From CAVQCA01 sp963763115 (lineage in GTDB: Bacteria > Pseudomonadota > Gammaproteobacteria > UBA9214): a DNA stretch of 64,000 bases. Location: assembly GCA_963763115.1 (NCBI GenBank), contig CAVXNM010000058.1, positions 1 through 64,000 of the forward strand, written 5' to 3'. A program made the translations under genes and the position numbers. The notes beneath the pieces were generated by a model. The model was not told the DNA's origin. It saw only the letters and a program-made list of their open reading frames with translations, and searched no databases. Of the stretch, positions 49,213-56,715 are shown piece after piece; position 1 is the stretch's first letter, and each line of letters starts with the position of its first letter.

Positions 49213-50337
49213 CTAACGGTTTCTCAGCGTGTCGATACACTGCTGCAGCGGTTCGGACACCGGCCTCAGCTTCCTGCGCATCACGGTGCCGATGGCATCG
49301 GTGCGTGAGAAAATCGGATTCACCAGCGGCTCGTCCACCATCGACAATACCAGCATGGCATGCACCTCTTTTTCCATCCCGGGCGACCTGGCCAGTAGTT
49401 CACCCAGGGCCTGTCCAGGGGCAGATACGCTGAACATCAGGTCATCCACTGCCGCCAGAATATCGTCCATGGTCTGAAGCCCGGTATCGTTCGTGCGGAT
49501 GGTGTGAAAATAAGCGGCAATCGCATGCAGCAATGAAACCACCACATCCTGATTGGACGGTTTCTCGAGTACGCTTTCCACCGCGTCAAGAAAACTCTGA
49601 CCTTCGCTGCCGAGCAATCGGCATAATTGTACCGCAAATGGATTCCCCGTCTCCGTCAGCCCTTCGAGCTTTCCGCAGACCTCGTCCCGTAGCGGATGCG
49701 GTCCCACCGCGGCGGGGAGTTCATCTGGAACGGCCTGCAAGAAGCCGACATAGTACGCATTCTTGTGCTTGCCCCTGCCCCAGAGTTCGTTCCTGGTCTC
49801 GTTGCTGACCAGGCCGGATTGCAGGACCAGACGAACCGAGGCGATCATATCCCTCGCTTCCGTCTCGAAGGGAAGAAATTCGATCAGGAAATCCGCCAGC
49901 ACCGGGCCCATATCACCCTGGAGGACCGATTGCTGAGCGAGCATGCACCTTGCATTCTCCGCCGTCTGGGATGCCCACCACGCCCTTCTGGCGATTTCGT
50001 TGGTAATACCCGGGGCGTTGACCACCGCCACCACCGCCTCGGGTTCTCCCAGCAGGAGCAGAGACTCGAGAATCCCGTCACGCGTCTGGCCCATGCGCGT
50101 CCAGCGTTTCAGATAAACCGGGTAGCCGCCCGGTGAGCCCAGCACATGGCTCGATAACGCCTCACGTACACGACGCAGGTATGTCTCATCACGGCAATTG
50201 GGATTCAGCCTGACCCGCGCCTCTCCTTTCTCGGAGAGCGCATACAGCGTCATGCTGGATTCATCGATACGGACAGCCTTTACGGGACCTGCCAGCAGGA
50301 CATTGATCCGCAGTGCGTCTTCCGACGATAAGTCCAT
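49213..50337 (-). CDS. dsrS: DsrS-like sulfur-oxidation protein
   Basis: 374 residues, no membrane segment or signal peptide, all helical after about residue 100. The sequence (MDLSSEDALRINVLLAG, VYLKRWTRMGQTRDGILESL, EAVVAVVNAPGITNEIARRAWW) looks like the proteins named DsrS at the end of the dsr operon in Allochromatium vinosum. The role of DsrS is not settled. I recognise the family from memory and could not align it, so the symbol is provisional. Here it is not in the dsr operon but 8 kb away on the other strand, next to cysG and a Sel1-repeat gene. Confidence 0.65.
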   Translation of the reverse strand: MDLSSEDALRINVLLAGPVKAVRIDESSMTLYALSEKGEARVRLNPNCRDETYLRRVREALSSHVLGSPGGYPVYLKRWTRMGQTRDGILESLLLLGEPEAVVAVVNAPGITNEIARRAWWASQTAENARCMLAQQSVLQGDMGPVLADFLIEFLPFETEARDMIASVRLVLQSGLVSNETRNELWGRGKHKNAYYVGFLQAVPDELPAAVGPHPLRDEVCGKLEGLTETGNPFAVQLCRLLGSEGQSFLDAVESVLEKPSNQDVVVSLLHAIAAYFHTIRTNDTGLQTMDDILAAVDDLMFSVSAPGQALGELLARSPGMEKEVHAMLVLSMVDEPLVNPIFSRTDAIGTVMRRKLRPVSEPLQQCIDTLRNR

Positions 50338-50373
50338 TGCGTGTTGCCCGGCAGGAAACTGGATTGACGGCTA

Positions 50374-50805
50374 TCAGAAGTCGAACCCCGCCTTGGCATA
50401 GAGTTTCTTTGCCATCTCGGGATCCTTTTCCACGCCATTACCTTCCTCGTACATCCTCGCCAGGGTTGTCTGTGACCCTGCAAGTCCCTGCTCCGCCGCC
50501 TTGCGAAACCATTCAACGGCTTCGGCACTGTTCTGGTCAACACAGTCACCTTCGAGATACATGAAGCCGAGACCGTGCTGGGCCAGTGCATAGCCCTGCT
50601 CTGCAGAGGCGCGCATCATCTGTTCGGCCATTTTTTCATTGCGCACCACACCGAGGCCGTTCTGGCACATAATGGCGACACGATGCTGTGCATCCGGGTT
50701 GCCGGCATCGGCCAGCGGGTAGAGGAATTTCATTGCCTGGGAGAAATTCTTGGCTTCGAACGAAGCTACGCCGCTGGAAAAATTCTCATCAAAGTCATTG
50801 GACAT
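50374..50805 (-). CDS. Sel1/TPR-repeat protein
   Basis: 143 residues from the ATG at 50805 (MSNDFDENF). Three to four Sel1-type repeats are seen: AGNPDAQHRVAIMCQNGLGV, EQGYALAQHGLGFMYLEG and EQGLAGSQTTLARMYEEGNGV. No signal peptide, so probably a cytosolic scaffold. It precedes the DsrS-like gene by 36 bases and is likely the first gene of the dsrS-grx-cysG unit. Confidence 0.85.
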   Translation of the reverse strand: MSNDFDENFSSGVASFEAKNFSQAMKFLYPLADAGNPDAQHRVAIMCQNGLGVVRNEKMAEQMMRASAEQGYALAQHGLGFMYLEGDCVDQNSAEAVEWFRKAAEQGLAGSQTTLARMYEEGNGVEKDPEMAKKLYAKAGFDF

Positions 50806-51381
50806 AGTGCGCCTCACAAGTTAACGAACACGAGGCCGGGAACACCCAGACCTGATGGACATGAGTCTCTGTTGGAGAGGTTGCTATGCTATAGAGTCAG
50901 CAACCGGCTTCGAATACCCCGAAAGAGAGAATGTCACTGATTTATCTATGGAAACCACAATTTCACGCAGGGTTGATTTGCCCCCCCGATGGGGATATTC
51001 GGAGGTCTAAGGGGCTCCTGTATACTTCTCCGGTCTCAGGTAACCCTAATTGAAACAACACGGTAGACGAGCCGCATCGCGTGCAGGCGATATCGGCTGC
51101 GCTTCCATGCAGCCCGGCAATCGGGCGGACGGTGCACTCCAGTCAGCGACGGAGCACCGGGAACACGGGGAATATGACCTGATACTGCCTCCGAATAACA
51201 TGCCCTGACAGGCAAGTGGGATCGGGGCAGCAACGCATTGAATCCTGCGGCAAGCCTCGGCCGCTGACACCGCCAGCGATACGCGGGATCCATTGCAAAG
51301 ATTCAAGGCCCCGGCGCAGGACTTGCCGGTGCCGGCATTCGCTTTGCTTGTTTACTAATCAGACAATACGAGGAGTTGAAG
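50806..51381. other. 576-base gap with a hairpin-rich leader
   Basis: No gene or known RNA family recognised. A hairpin GGCTGC-N8-GCAGCC lies at 51095-51114, and the stretch 51120-51340 is GC-rich with several short self-complementary pieces. It may be the leader of the 64-residue gene on the plus strand and the promoter region of the Sel1 gene on the minus strand (a TATGCTATAGAG piece near 50885-50896). Confidence 0.4.
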
Positions 51382-51576
51382 ATGAATCAGCAATACTATG
51401 ATGCAGTCACCAAAATGGAGAAAATGGGCGTTGACCCGGAATACATTCAGGGCTGGCAGGGCGGCTATCTGCTCAACCCGGAGCGTGAAGAACAGCGGGT
51501 GACTGAGGCCTACTCCGCGGGTTATGAAGACGGGAAGGAAAAAAATACCGACAACTTTTCCAACTGGGTCAAGTAA
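51382..51576 (+). CDS. 64-residue protein with an RMF-like pattern
   Basis: Begins at the ATG at 51382, with AGGAG six bases before it. The sequence is charged and soluble, with YIQGWQGGYLLNPEREEQR and TEAYSAGYEDGKEKN. The AYxxGYxxG and GWxxG elements recall ribosome modulation factor but in a different order and without its basic charge, so it is not called RMF. A strong intrinsic terminator follows at once, so it is a single-gene unit with a long leader. Function unknown. Confidence 0.75.
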   Translation: MNQQYYDAVTKMEKMGVDPEYIQGWQGGYLLNPEREEQRVTEAYSAGYEDGKEKNTDNFSNWVK

Positions 51577-51599
51577 ACAGGCCTCTGCTGAGTATACAA

Positions 51600-51621
51600 G
51601 GCGGGGCAACCCGCCTTTTTT
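51600..51621 (+). terminator. rho-independent terminator
   Basis: Stem GGCGGG / CCCGCC with a GCAA tetraloop and six T residues, 24 bases after the 64-residue gene. The T run overlaps the stop codon of the convergent gene. Confidence 0.9.
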
Positions 51622-52186
51622 ATTCGTCCACGCTTTCTGCCGGCGGCAACAGGTCACGCAGGGCCTTTCTCAATGGTTTCAATGCTTCCGGTACTTCAAT
51701 ATCCATAACCTGGTCGGTGATCCATTTATTGTCCCGCTCACCCATGACCGCCCTGACGTTTTCCCCGAAATAACGCCGGAAAGCGAATCCGGGTTCATTG
51801 CCCGAGAAGGTAAATTCTGCATAGTCGCCCGCTCGTTCATTAAGCCGCTCGATCAGCGGCTGCCGGTATTCGCCCTTGCCCTGTGCATCCGTGCGGTTTT
51901 CCTGCATGGTATCCGCGAGATGCTGCGCCAGTGAGGAGATAAATTCCTGACGCTGTTCCCGGGTAAGCTGCTCCGCTGTCATACGATCCACGAGATGCAC
52001 CAGAAAGGCCAGGAACTCCGTGATGATATCCAGCCGCTGGGCATTGGTATCGGTCTGGAAACCTTCATTTTCAAGATTCAGGGTGCCTTGCTGGGCAATG
52101 CGCCACAGAATAAATGCCAGGGCGCCGCCGGTTTCCGAGAGGGAACGTTTGCGATCCCTGAGGTTCCATTTGGACTTAACTCGCAC
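51620..52186 (-). CDS. helical protein of unknown function
   Basis: 188 residues from a GTG at 52186, chosen because AGGAG lies seven bases before it; an upstream in-frame Met at 52276 lacks a ribosome-binding site. The sequence (VKSKWNLRDRKRSLSETGG, RLDIITEFLAFLVHLVDRM, RRYFGENVRAVMGERDNKW) is soluble and mainly helical. No family recognised. It ends on the terminator of the convergent small gene. Confidence 0.75.
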   Translation of the reverse strand: MRVKSKWNLRDRKRSLSETGGALAFILWRIAQQGTLNLENEGFQTDTNAQRLDIITEFLAFLVHLVDRMTAEQLTREQRQEFISSLAQHLADTMQENRTDAQGKGEYRQPLIERLNERAGDYAEFTFSGNEPGFAFRRYFGENVRAVMGERDNKWITDQVMDIEVPEALKPLRKALRDLLPPAESVDE

Positions 52187-52308
52187 GTTTAACTCCTGAT
52201 AATGCCGAGTCGGTTTGGATACTCGACAGTTCGGCAACGCCCACAACTGGCGGTTGCCATGGTTGCATGCTAGCATGAATTACCTAGGTTTTCAGTCAGG
52301 TATTAGCC

Positions 52309-53394
52309 ATGTCAAGCACCCATACCGCAACGCCACCCGATCCGCCGGCAATTATCGATGAACTGGCGCAGATCCTGCCGGTCGTGCGCACAAACTGCCA
52401 TATCAGTGACGCCCTGCATGCGACCGATTACACCCTCTGCGTTTATCTCCTGAAGATGCGCGAATACTTCCGCTGGGAACATGAAATGCCGTTCAATGCC
52501 CCGATCCCGCAAGAGGCGCTCAGCGGCTGGCTGACCGGACGCGAGGCGCTCTGGACTACCCTCGAGGGAAAGCCCTTTGAAAGCATACCCCTGTCGAGGC
52601 AGTTGCTCGATCCGTTTGATGCAGTTTCCATCAACAAAGCTCTGAACAGCATGGGCTATGTCTACAGCAGCGGTCTGGGTCGCAACATGAAACCGCATTT
52701 CTTCCTGGGTGCGCTCGAGCAAAGGCGCGAACACGATGGCTACACACTGTATATCTCCGGCAAGGAGTACGCACGTGATCTCACCGCCCCGCCGGCAATG
52801 AGTCTGGGCAGGACAATCTTTATCCGGCGAGAATCGCTGCGCCGCATGTTGTGGGAAAAAATCGAGGAGTGGCGCTGGAACCGGCCCGTGAACGCAATGC
52901 GGAGGGCAATCGATTGCTATGACTTCGACACCGCGCCCGAGGACGCGCTGGAGCAAATGACCGAACGCGAAGCCCGGTCGCTGCTGCTGCACGAAATCGG
53001 CGAGGTCATGGCGGGAGAGGAACTCGGCAGCGGCTGGGAAAATCTGCTCTCGGAAATGCCGCATTGCAAGGCGGAACTGATGATGCGGGCGGCGCGCGAT
53101 CACCTGGCGGATGCGCTCTCGACCCTGCCCGGGCTGCTGGACGAAGCGGAACCCGCTTCGCTACACTTCTATTTTGCCAACCTGACCAGCCTGCGCAAGA
53201 TGCTGGTTCCCAGTCTGCTTGATGCCTATGATCACTGGGAGCAAACCGGCAAGCTGGACAGACTGGTGCAACTGAGCGAGGCAGGCAGGAGCCACTGGAT
53301 GTCGCTTGCACAGGAGATCCTCGCCCTGAACGGCACCCGCGAAGACGATCTGCAGCACGAAATCACTGCCCTGGTGGAACGCAATACCTTCTGA
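52309..53394 (+). CDS. conserved protein of unknown function, possibly Sfum_1244 family
   Basis: 361 residues, soluble. Notable stretches are TDYTLCVYLLKMREYFRWE, MKPHFFLGALEQRREHDGY, SLGRTIFIRRESLRRMLWEK, and LLLHEIGEVMAGEELG. I recall a family named Sfum_1244 with this appearance in sulfur bacteria, but I cannot verify the match. It is the first gene of a run of three on the plus strand (this, a 2OG oxygenase, a GNAT), with 26 bases before the next. Confidence 0.72.
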   Translation: MSSTHTATPPDPPAIIDELAQILPVVRTNCHISDALHATDYTLCVYLLKMREYFRWEHEMPFNAPIPQEALSGWLTGREALWTTLEGKPFESIPLSRQLLDPFDAVSINKALNSMGYVYSSGLGRNMKPHFFLGALEQRREHDGYTLYISGKEYARDLTAPPAMSLGRTIFIRRESLRRMLWEKIEEWRWNRPVNAMRRAIDCYDFDTAPEDALEQMTEREARSLLLHEIGEVMAGEELGSGWENLLSEMPHCKAELMMRAARDHLADALSTLPGLLDEAEPASLHFYFANLTSLRKMLVPSLLDAYDHWEQTGKLDRLVQLSEAGRSHWMSLAQEILALNGTREDDLQHEITALVERNTF

Positions 53395-53420
53395 GACATC
53401 AACCGGACGCACGAGGCGGC

Positions 53421-54047
53421 ATGCATCACCAGGAAATGAGTAGCGGTATCGCCAGACCCCGCCCCAATCTCAAGACTCTTACGGAAATCGGGAAAAACAC
53501 CTTCATCTTCGAGAAACGACTGGCGTTGCCGGTCGATCTCTGCAAGGAAATGATTCGCCGTTTCGAGCAGTATGCAGAAGAGCAGTACGAAGGTCGTATC
53601 GGCCAGATGGTCTACCAGGACCAGAGCATCAAGAAATCAACCGACCTGGTCGTAAGCGGCAAACCGCACTGGAAGGACATCGACCGCGCCCTGTTTCGTT
53701 CCCTGGGCGCGTCCATGCTGGAACTGCGTGAAACCTACCCGTATTTCAAGGGGCCCTTCAAGGATGTCGGCTACGCGATCCAGCGCACCAGTCCGGGCGG
53801 GTACTATCACTGGCACATCGATGGCGGCAGCCATGAGTTCAGCCAGCGCCAGCTGGTCGCCGTCTGGTATCTCAATGATGTCGAGGGACCGGGCGGCGAG
53901 ACCGAGTTTTCCTGCCAGAATATCCGCATCAGGCCGGAAGCCGGCAAGCTGCTGCTGTTTCCACCGTTCTGGACACATGAACACCGCGGCGCAACCCTGC
54001 AGAAAGGGGTGAAATACATCGCCACGACCTGGGTGGTGTTTGCCTGA
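53421..54047 (+). CDS. 2-oxoglutarate/Fe(II) oxygenase
   Basis: 208 residues. Jelly-roll oxygenase with iron ligands His132 and Asp134 (YYHWHIDGGSHEF) and a distal His at 186 or 188 (PPFWTHEHRG); GVKYIATTWVV would hold the 2-oxoglutarate binding residue. The start is the ATG at 53421 with GAGGCGG before it. Family members hydroxylate proteins or small molecules. The GNAT gene follows with a four-base overlap. Substrate unknown. Confidence 0.85.
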   Translation: MHHQEMSSGIARPRPNLKTLTEIGKNTFIFEKRLALPVDLCKEMIRRFEQYAEEQYEGRIGQMVYQDQSIKKSTDLVVSGKPHWKDIDRALFRSLGASMLELRETYPYFKGPFKDVGYAIQRTSPGGYYHWHIDGGSHEFSQRQLVAVWYLNDVEGPGGETEFSCQNIRIRPEAGKLLLFPPFWTHEHRGATLQKGVKYIATTWVVFA

Positions 54048-54499
54048 AGGCGCCGTTACAGATCAGGCTAATCGAGCCGGCGACTCCCGCTGAATTCCAG
54101 CAATACTACGAGCTACGCTGGAAGACGCTGCGCGCCCCCTGGAACCAGCCCCGCGGCAGCGAAACAGACCCCCTCGACGCCGCCGGCACTCACCTCATGG
54201 CCGTCGATCCCGGACAATGCGTTCTGGGTGTCGGGCGGCTGCATTTCAGCACCATAGGCGAGGCCCGGATCCGCTACATGGGCGTGGCTACGGAACACCG
54301 GCGCAGGGGTATCGGCACGCTGATACTGCGCGGTCTGGAAGAGAAAGCCCTCAGGCTGGGTGCCACGCGTATCGTACTCGATGCCCGTGAGGTGGCGCTC
54401 GGCTTCTACCGAAAACACGACTACGTGGCGACCGGACCCGGTCCCATGCTATTCAAGCGCATCGCCCACGTAAGAATGGAAAAGCAGGTTAACCGGTAA
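54044..54499 (+). CDS. GNAT N-acetyltransferase, probably with a CTG start
   Basis: The protein region RLIEPATPAEFQQYYELRW and RAPWNQPRG is typical of the beginning of this GNAT group, and it lies in frame with the rest (VLGVGRLHF, RIRYMGVATEHRRRGIGTLIL with the acetyl-CoA loop, VALGFYRKHDYV). No ATG, GTG or TTG is available upstream of it in frame. A CTG at 54044 overlaps the stop of the oxygenase gene as CTGA, the same geometry as ATGA. If the first ATG at 54197 were used, a third of the fold would be lost. 151 residues from the CTG. Confidence 0.78.
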   Translation: MKAPLQIRLIEPATPAEFQQYYELRWKTLRAPWNQPRGSETDPLDAAGTHLMAVDPGQCVLGVGRLHFSTIGEARIRYMGVATEHRRRGIGTLILRGLEEKALRLGATRIVLDAREVALGFYRKHDYVATGPGPMLFKRIAHVRMEKQVNR

Positions 54500-54539
54500 C
54501 CCACTCAGCCCCGTCAGCAGAACCTCCGGACCGGAGGAC

Positions 54540-54863
54540 TCAGTCCGTGATCAACTCGGATTCCAGCATTTCACCGTTCGTGTCGATGCGGATTCCCTGC
54601 ACACCCGGAATGCGTGCGAGGATGTAGGCGGACAGCAGCACCATCATGCGTTCATTGTTGTTATGCATGGCGGTCAGCATCCTGTCTCCGATAATCTGGC
54701 AGCGTTGCAACTGGTCGGGGTTGTCCACCCAGTCCCGGCTCATCTGCCAACCCTTGTCCATGTCCTTGTCGATCGTGCTGAAAAAGTCCTCGCCATCCCT
54801 CACGATGTCATCCGGGACCCTGACGGGATAGGTTTGATCATCAACGACAACTTTCAATATCAT
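54540..54863 (-). CDS. small protein of unknown function
   Basis: 107 residues. MILKVVVDDQTYPVRVPDD at the start looks like a beta-rich domain; the rest is helical and acidic (FFSTIDKDMDKGWQMSRDWV, AMHNNNERMMVLLSAYIL). No membrane segment. It lies between two plus-strand genes and is divergent from the PKHD-type hydroxylase with an 83-base gap. Family not recognised. Confidence 0.7.
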   Translation of the reverse strand: MILKVVVDDQTYPVRVPDDIVRDGEDFFSTIDKDMDKGWQMSRDWVDNPDQLQRCQIIGDRMLTAMHNNNERMMVLLSAYILARIPGVQGIRIDTNGEMLESELITD

Positions 54864-54946
54864 GCGTCCGGCCTTATGCTCTGGTTTTCAAATGGATTGA
54901 CCATTCATCTTACCCCATCCGCCTGTTGACTTGCAGGGGTACCGAC

Positions 54947-55618
54947 ATGCTTACCCGACTGAGCAATGTGCTTGACCCCGACCGGATCGAGGACGCCAGG
55001 AAACTCGTGGCCGGCGGGCAGTTCGTAAAAGGCGTCCTGTCCGCCGGCATGGCGGCACGGCGCGTCAAGCACAACCAGGAACTCGCCGTCGATGAACGGG
55101 TGCTGCGGCAGCTGAACAATCTGGTCATGGGCAGTCTGGTGAGGCATCCGGTCTATCGCAGCGCCACACTGCCCCTGAAGGTGGCCGCACCCTATTACGC
55201 CCGCTACTCGGCCGGGATGTCCTACGGAAATCATGTCGATGACCCGATCATGGGAGAGGGTAACCTCTACCGTTCTGATATCTCCGTCACGATCTTTCTC
55301 TCCGGTCCGGACGACTACGACGGCGGCGAACTTGTCATCCAGACCCCGTTCGGCGAACAGTTCGTCAAACTTCCCGCCGGTGACGCGGTAATCTATCCCT
55401 CGTCCAGCGTTCACCGCGTGGCCGAGGTCACCCGTGGCGAGCGCATCGTCGCCGTCAGCTGGATCCAGAGCATGATACGGGACCCCGACAAACGCGCCCT
55501 GCTGCACGAACTCAACCAGGCACGGGAAAAGCTGCTGCACGACAATCCGGATGCCGAGGAAACCAGCCGGGTCAACCACGCCTACATCAATCTGGTGCGC
55601 ATGTGGTCGGAGATTTGA
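54947..55618 (+). CDS. Fe(II)-dependent PKHD-type hydroxylase (PiuC/YbiX-like)
   Basis: 223 residues from the ATG at 54947. Iron ligands His96 and Asp98 (SYGNHVDDPIMG) and His156 (PSSSVHRVAEV), with Arg164 for 2-oxoglutarate (TRGERIVAVSW). Characteristic stretches are VKHNQELAVDER, APYYARYSAGMSYGNHVDD and SDISVTIFLSGPDDYDGGEL. The E. coli relative YbiX and Pseudomonas PiuC are linked with iron uptake. A bidirectional terminator follows. Confidence 0.92.
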   Translation: MLTRLSNVLDPDRIEDARKLVAGGQFVKGVLSAGMAARRVKHNQELAVDERVLRQLNNLVMGSLVRHPVYRSATLPLKVAAPYYARYSAGMSYGNHVDDPIMGEGNLYRSDISVTIFLSGPDDYDGGELVIQTPFGEQFVKLPAGDAVIYPSSSVHRVAEVTRGERIVAVSWIQSMIRDPDKRALLHELNQAREKLLHDNPDAEETSRVNHAYINLVRMWSEI

Positions 55619-55630
55619 GCGATTGACATA

Positions 55631-55662
55631 AAAAAGCCGCGAGCCCAGGCGCGCGGCTTTTT
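55631..55662. terminator. bidirectional rho-independent terminator
   Basis: AAAAA-GCCGCG-10 bases-CGCGGC-TTTTT between the convergent PKHD hydroxylase and the 67-residue gene. Confidence 0.88.
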
Positions 55663-55690
55663 CTATTTTTCTTATAGAGAAGCAGGTCGG

Positions 55691-55894
55691 TTAACGGTGC
55701 GAACCCTTCTCCGCATGAGCCATGTCGACCAGCTTCATAGCCATTTCCATGTACTGCTGGCGAAAATGATACAAAGGATGACCTTCCTTGCCGACAAAAT
55801 AGTCTTCCATATCGACACCGTTCTGGTGTTCATAGTCGATGAACTTTTTCTGCATTTCCATCATCTTCTTGATGAGTTCCTGCTTCTCACTCAT
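55691..55894 (-). CDS. 67-residue helical protein near dsr
   Basis: MSEKQELIKKMMEMQKKFID and HPLYHFRQQYMEMAMKLVDM are amphipathic, Met-rich helices; DYFVGKEGHP links them. No Cys. A ribosome-binding AGGA precedes the ATG at 55894. Family not recognised. It is downstream of the cysteine-free DsrC paralogue on the same strand, 109 bases away. Confidence 0.7.
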   Translation of the reverse strand: MSEKQELIKKMMEMQKKFIDYEHQNGVDMEDYFVGKEGHPLYHFRQQYMEMAMKLVDMAHAEKGSHR

Positions 55895-56003
55895 GACCTA
55901 TTCTCCAGGATACGTATGAATTCACGAAATTATTCTTGAGATGCGGGGAAATATAACCCTTGAGATATGCCGAGTGTATATCCCGAATGGGTTGCCTGCC
56001 GGA

Positions 56004-56342
56004 TCAATATCCGCCCTTGCGCATGCTTTCCGGCAACCCGCCGATGCGGCCGGCCTGCTTGCTCGGATTTCCCGGGAACAGGTCAAACAACATCTTTGAG
56101 GTCACCTTCTTGCCCCATTTTTCGCCCATATCCTTGAGCATGGTCCGGTTGTTGGGTTGATTCCCGTTATGGTTGATATATTCATCACGCAAATAGTTGA
56201 TAACGTCCCAGTGTTCCTTGGTGAGGGAAATCCCTTCCTGTCCGGCGATCACTTCGGCAACCGCTTCATTCCAGTCATCCAGGCTGATCAGAAATCCGGT
56301 TTCGGTTACATTAATCTGTTTTCCATCAACGACGACTTCCAT
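56004..56342 (-). CDS. DsrC/TusE paralogue without cysteines (RspA-like)
   Basis: 112 residues. It has the DsrC fold signature (VDGKQINVTETGFLISLDDW, EHWDVINYLRDEY, KMLFDLFPGNPSKQAG), but the C-terminal arm reads RIGGLPESMRKGGY. Both sulfur-carrying Cys of DsrC are absent, and there is no Cys anywhere. Cys-free DsrC relatives have been grouped as RspA and proposed to be regulatory. It lies 1.8 kb from dsrA and 5.4 kb from the normal dsrC, whose tail is CKYAGLPKPTGCV. An AGGAGG precedes the ATG. Confidence 0.88.
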   Translation of the reverse strand: MEVVVDGKQINVTETGFLISLDDWNEAVAEVIAGQEGISLTKEHWDVINYLRDEYINHNGNQPNNRTMLKDMGEKWGKKVTSKMLFDLFPGNPSKQAGRIGGLPESMRKGGY

Positions 56343-56520
56343 CGGGTCCTCCTAACAGTTATCTCGATAAGAAAAATCTGGCAACCCATTAATTCCCGCG
56401 GGAGCGAAAACCGCAAATTTTGCCGTCATGGGGTGAAAAGACAACCCCCCGGTCGGGATAAATGCCCTAATCAACATCCTGTTTTACCGGCTTGATGCCC
56501 TTGTGTGGGATAAACAGGCC

Positions 56521-56715
56521 CTAGGGTTTCTGTGCCGTGGAAAACGCCGCTTCCAGGCGGTCCTCCCAGTCTTCCGGTGTGTCCGGGAAGGGCGGACGGA
56601 CATCCATGCGGAAAAACACTTCGCCGTCGCGCGCGCGCGCCTTGACGGCTTCCGTCAAGGCCACGAAGGAATCGAGGTCGTAGCCTTGTATCAACATTTC
56701 ACTCAACCAGAGCAT
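56521..56715 (-). CDS. 64-residue protein overlapping the TauD-like gene
   Basis: MLWLSEMLIQGYDLDSFVAL followed by RARDGEVFFRMDVRPPFPD. The start lies 13 bases inside the end of the TauD-like gene on the same strand, which suggests translational coupling. No family recognised; short but with good codon usage and a tight fit to its neighbour. Confidence 0.6.
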   Translation of the reverse strand: MLWLSEMLIQGYDLDSFVALTEAVKARARDGEVFFRMDVRPPFPDTPEDWEDRLEAAFSTAQKP

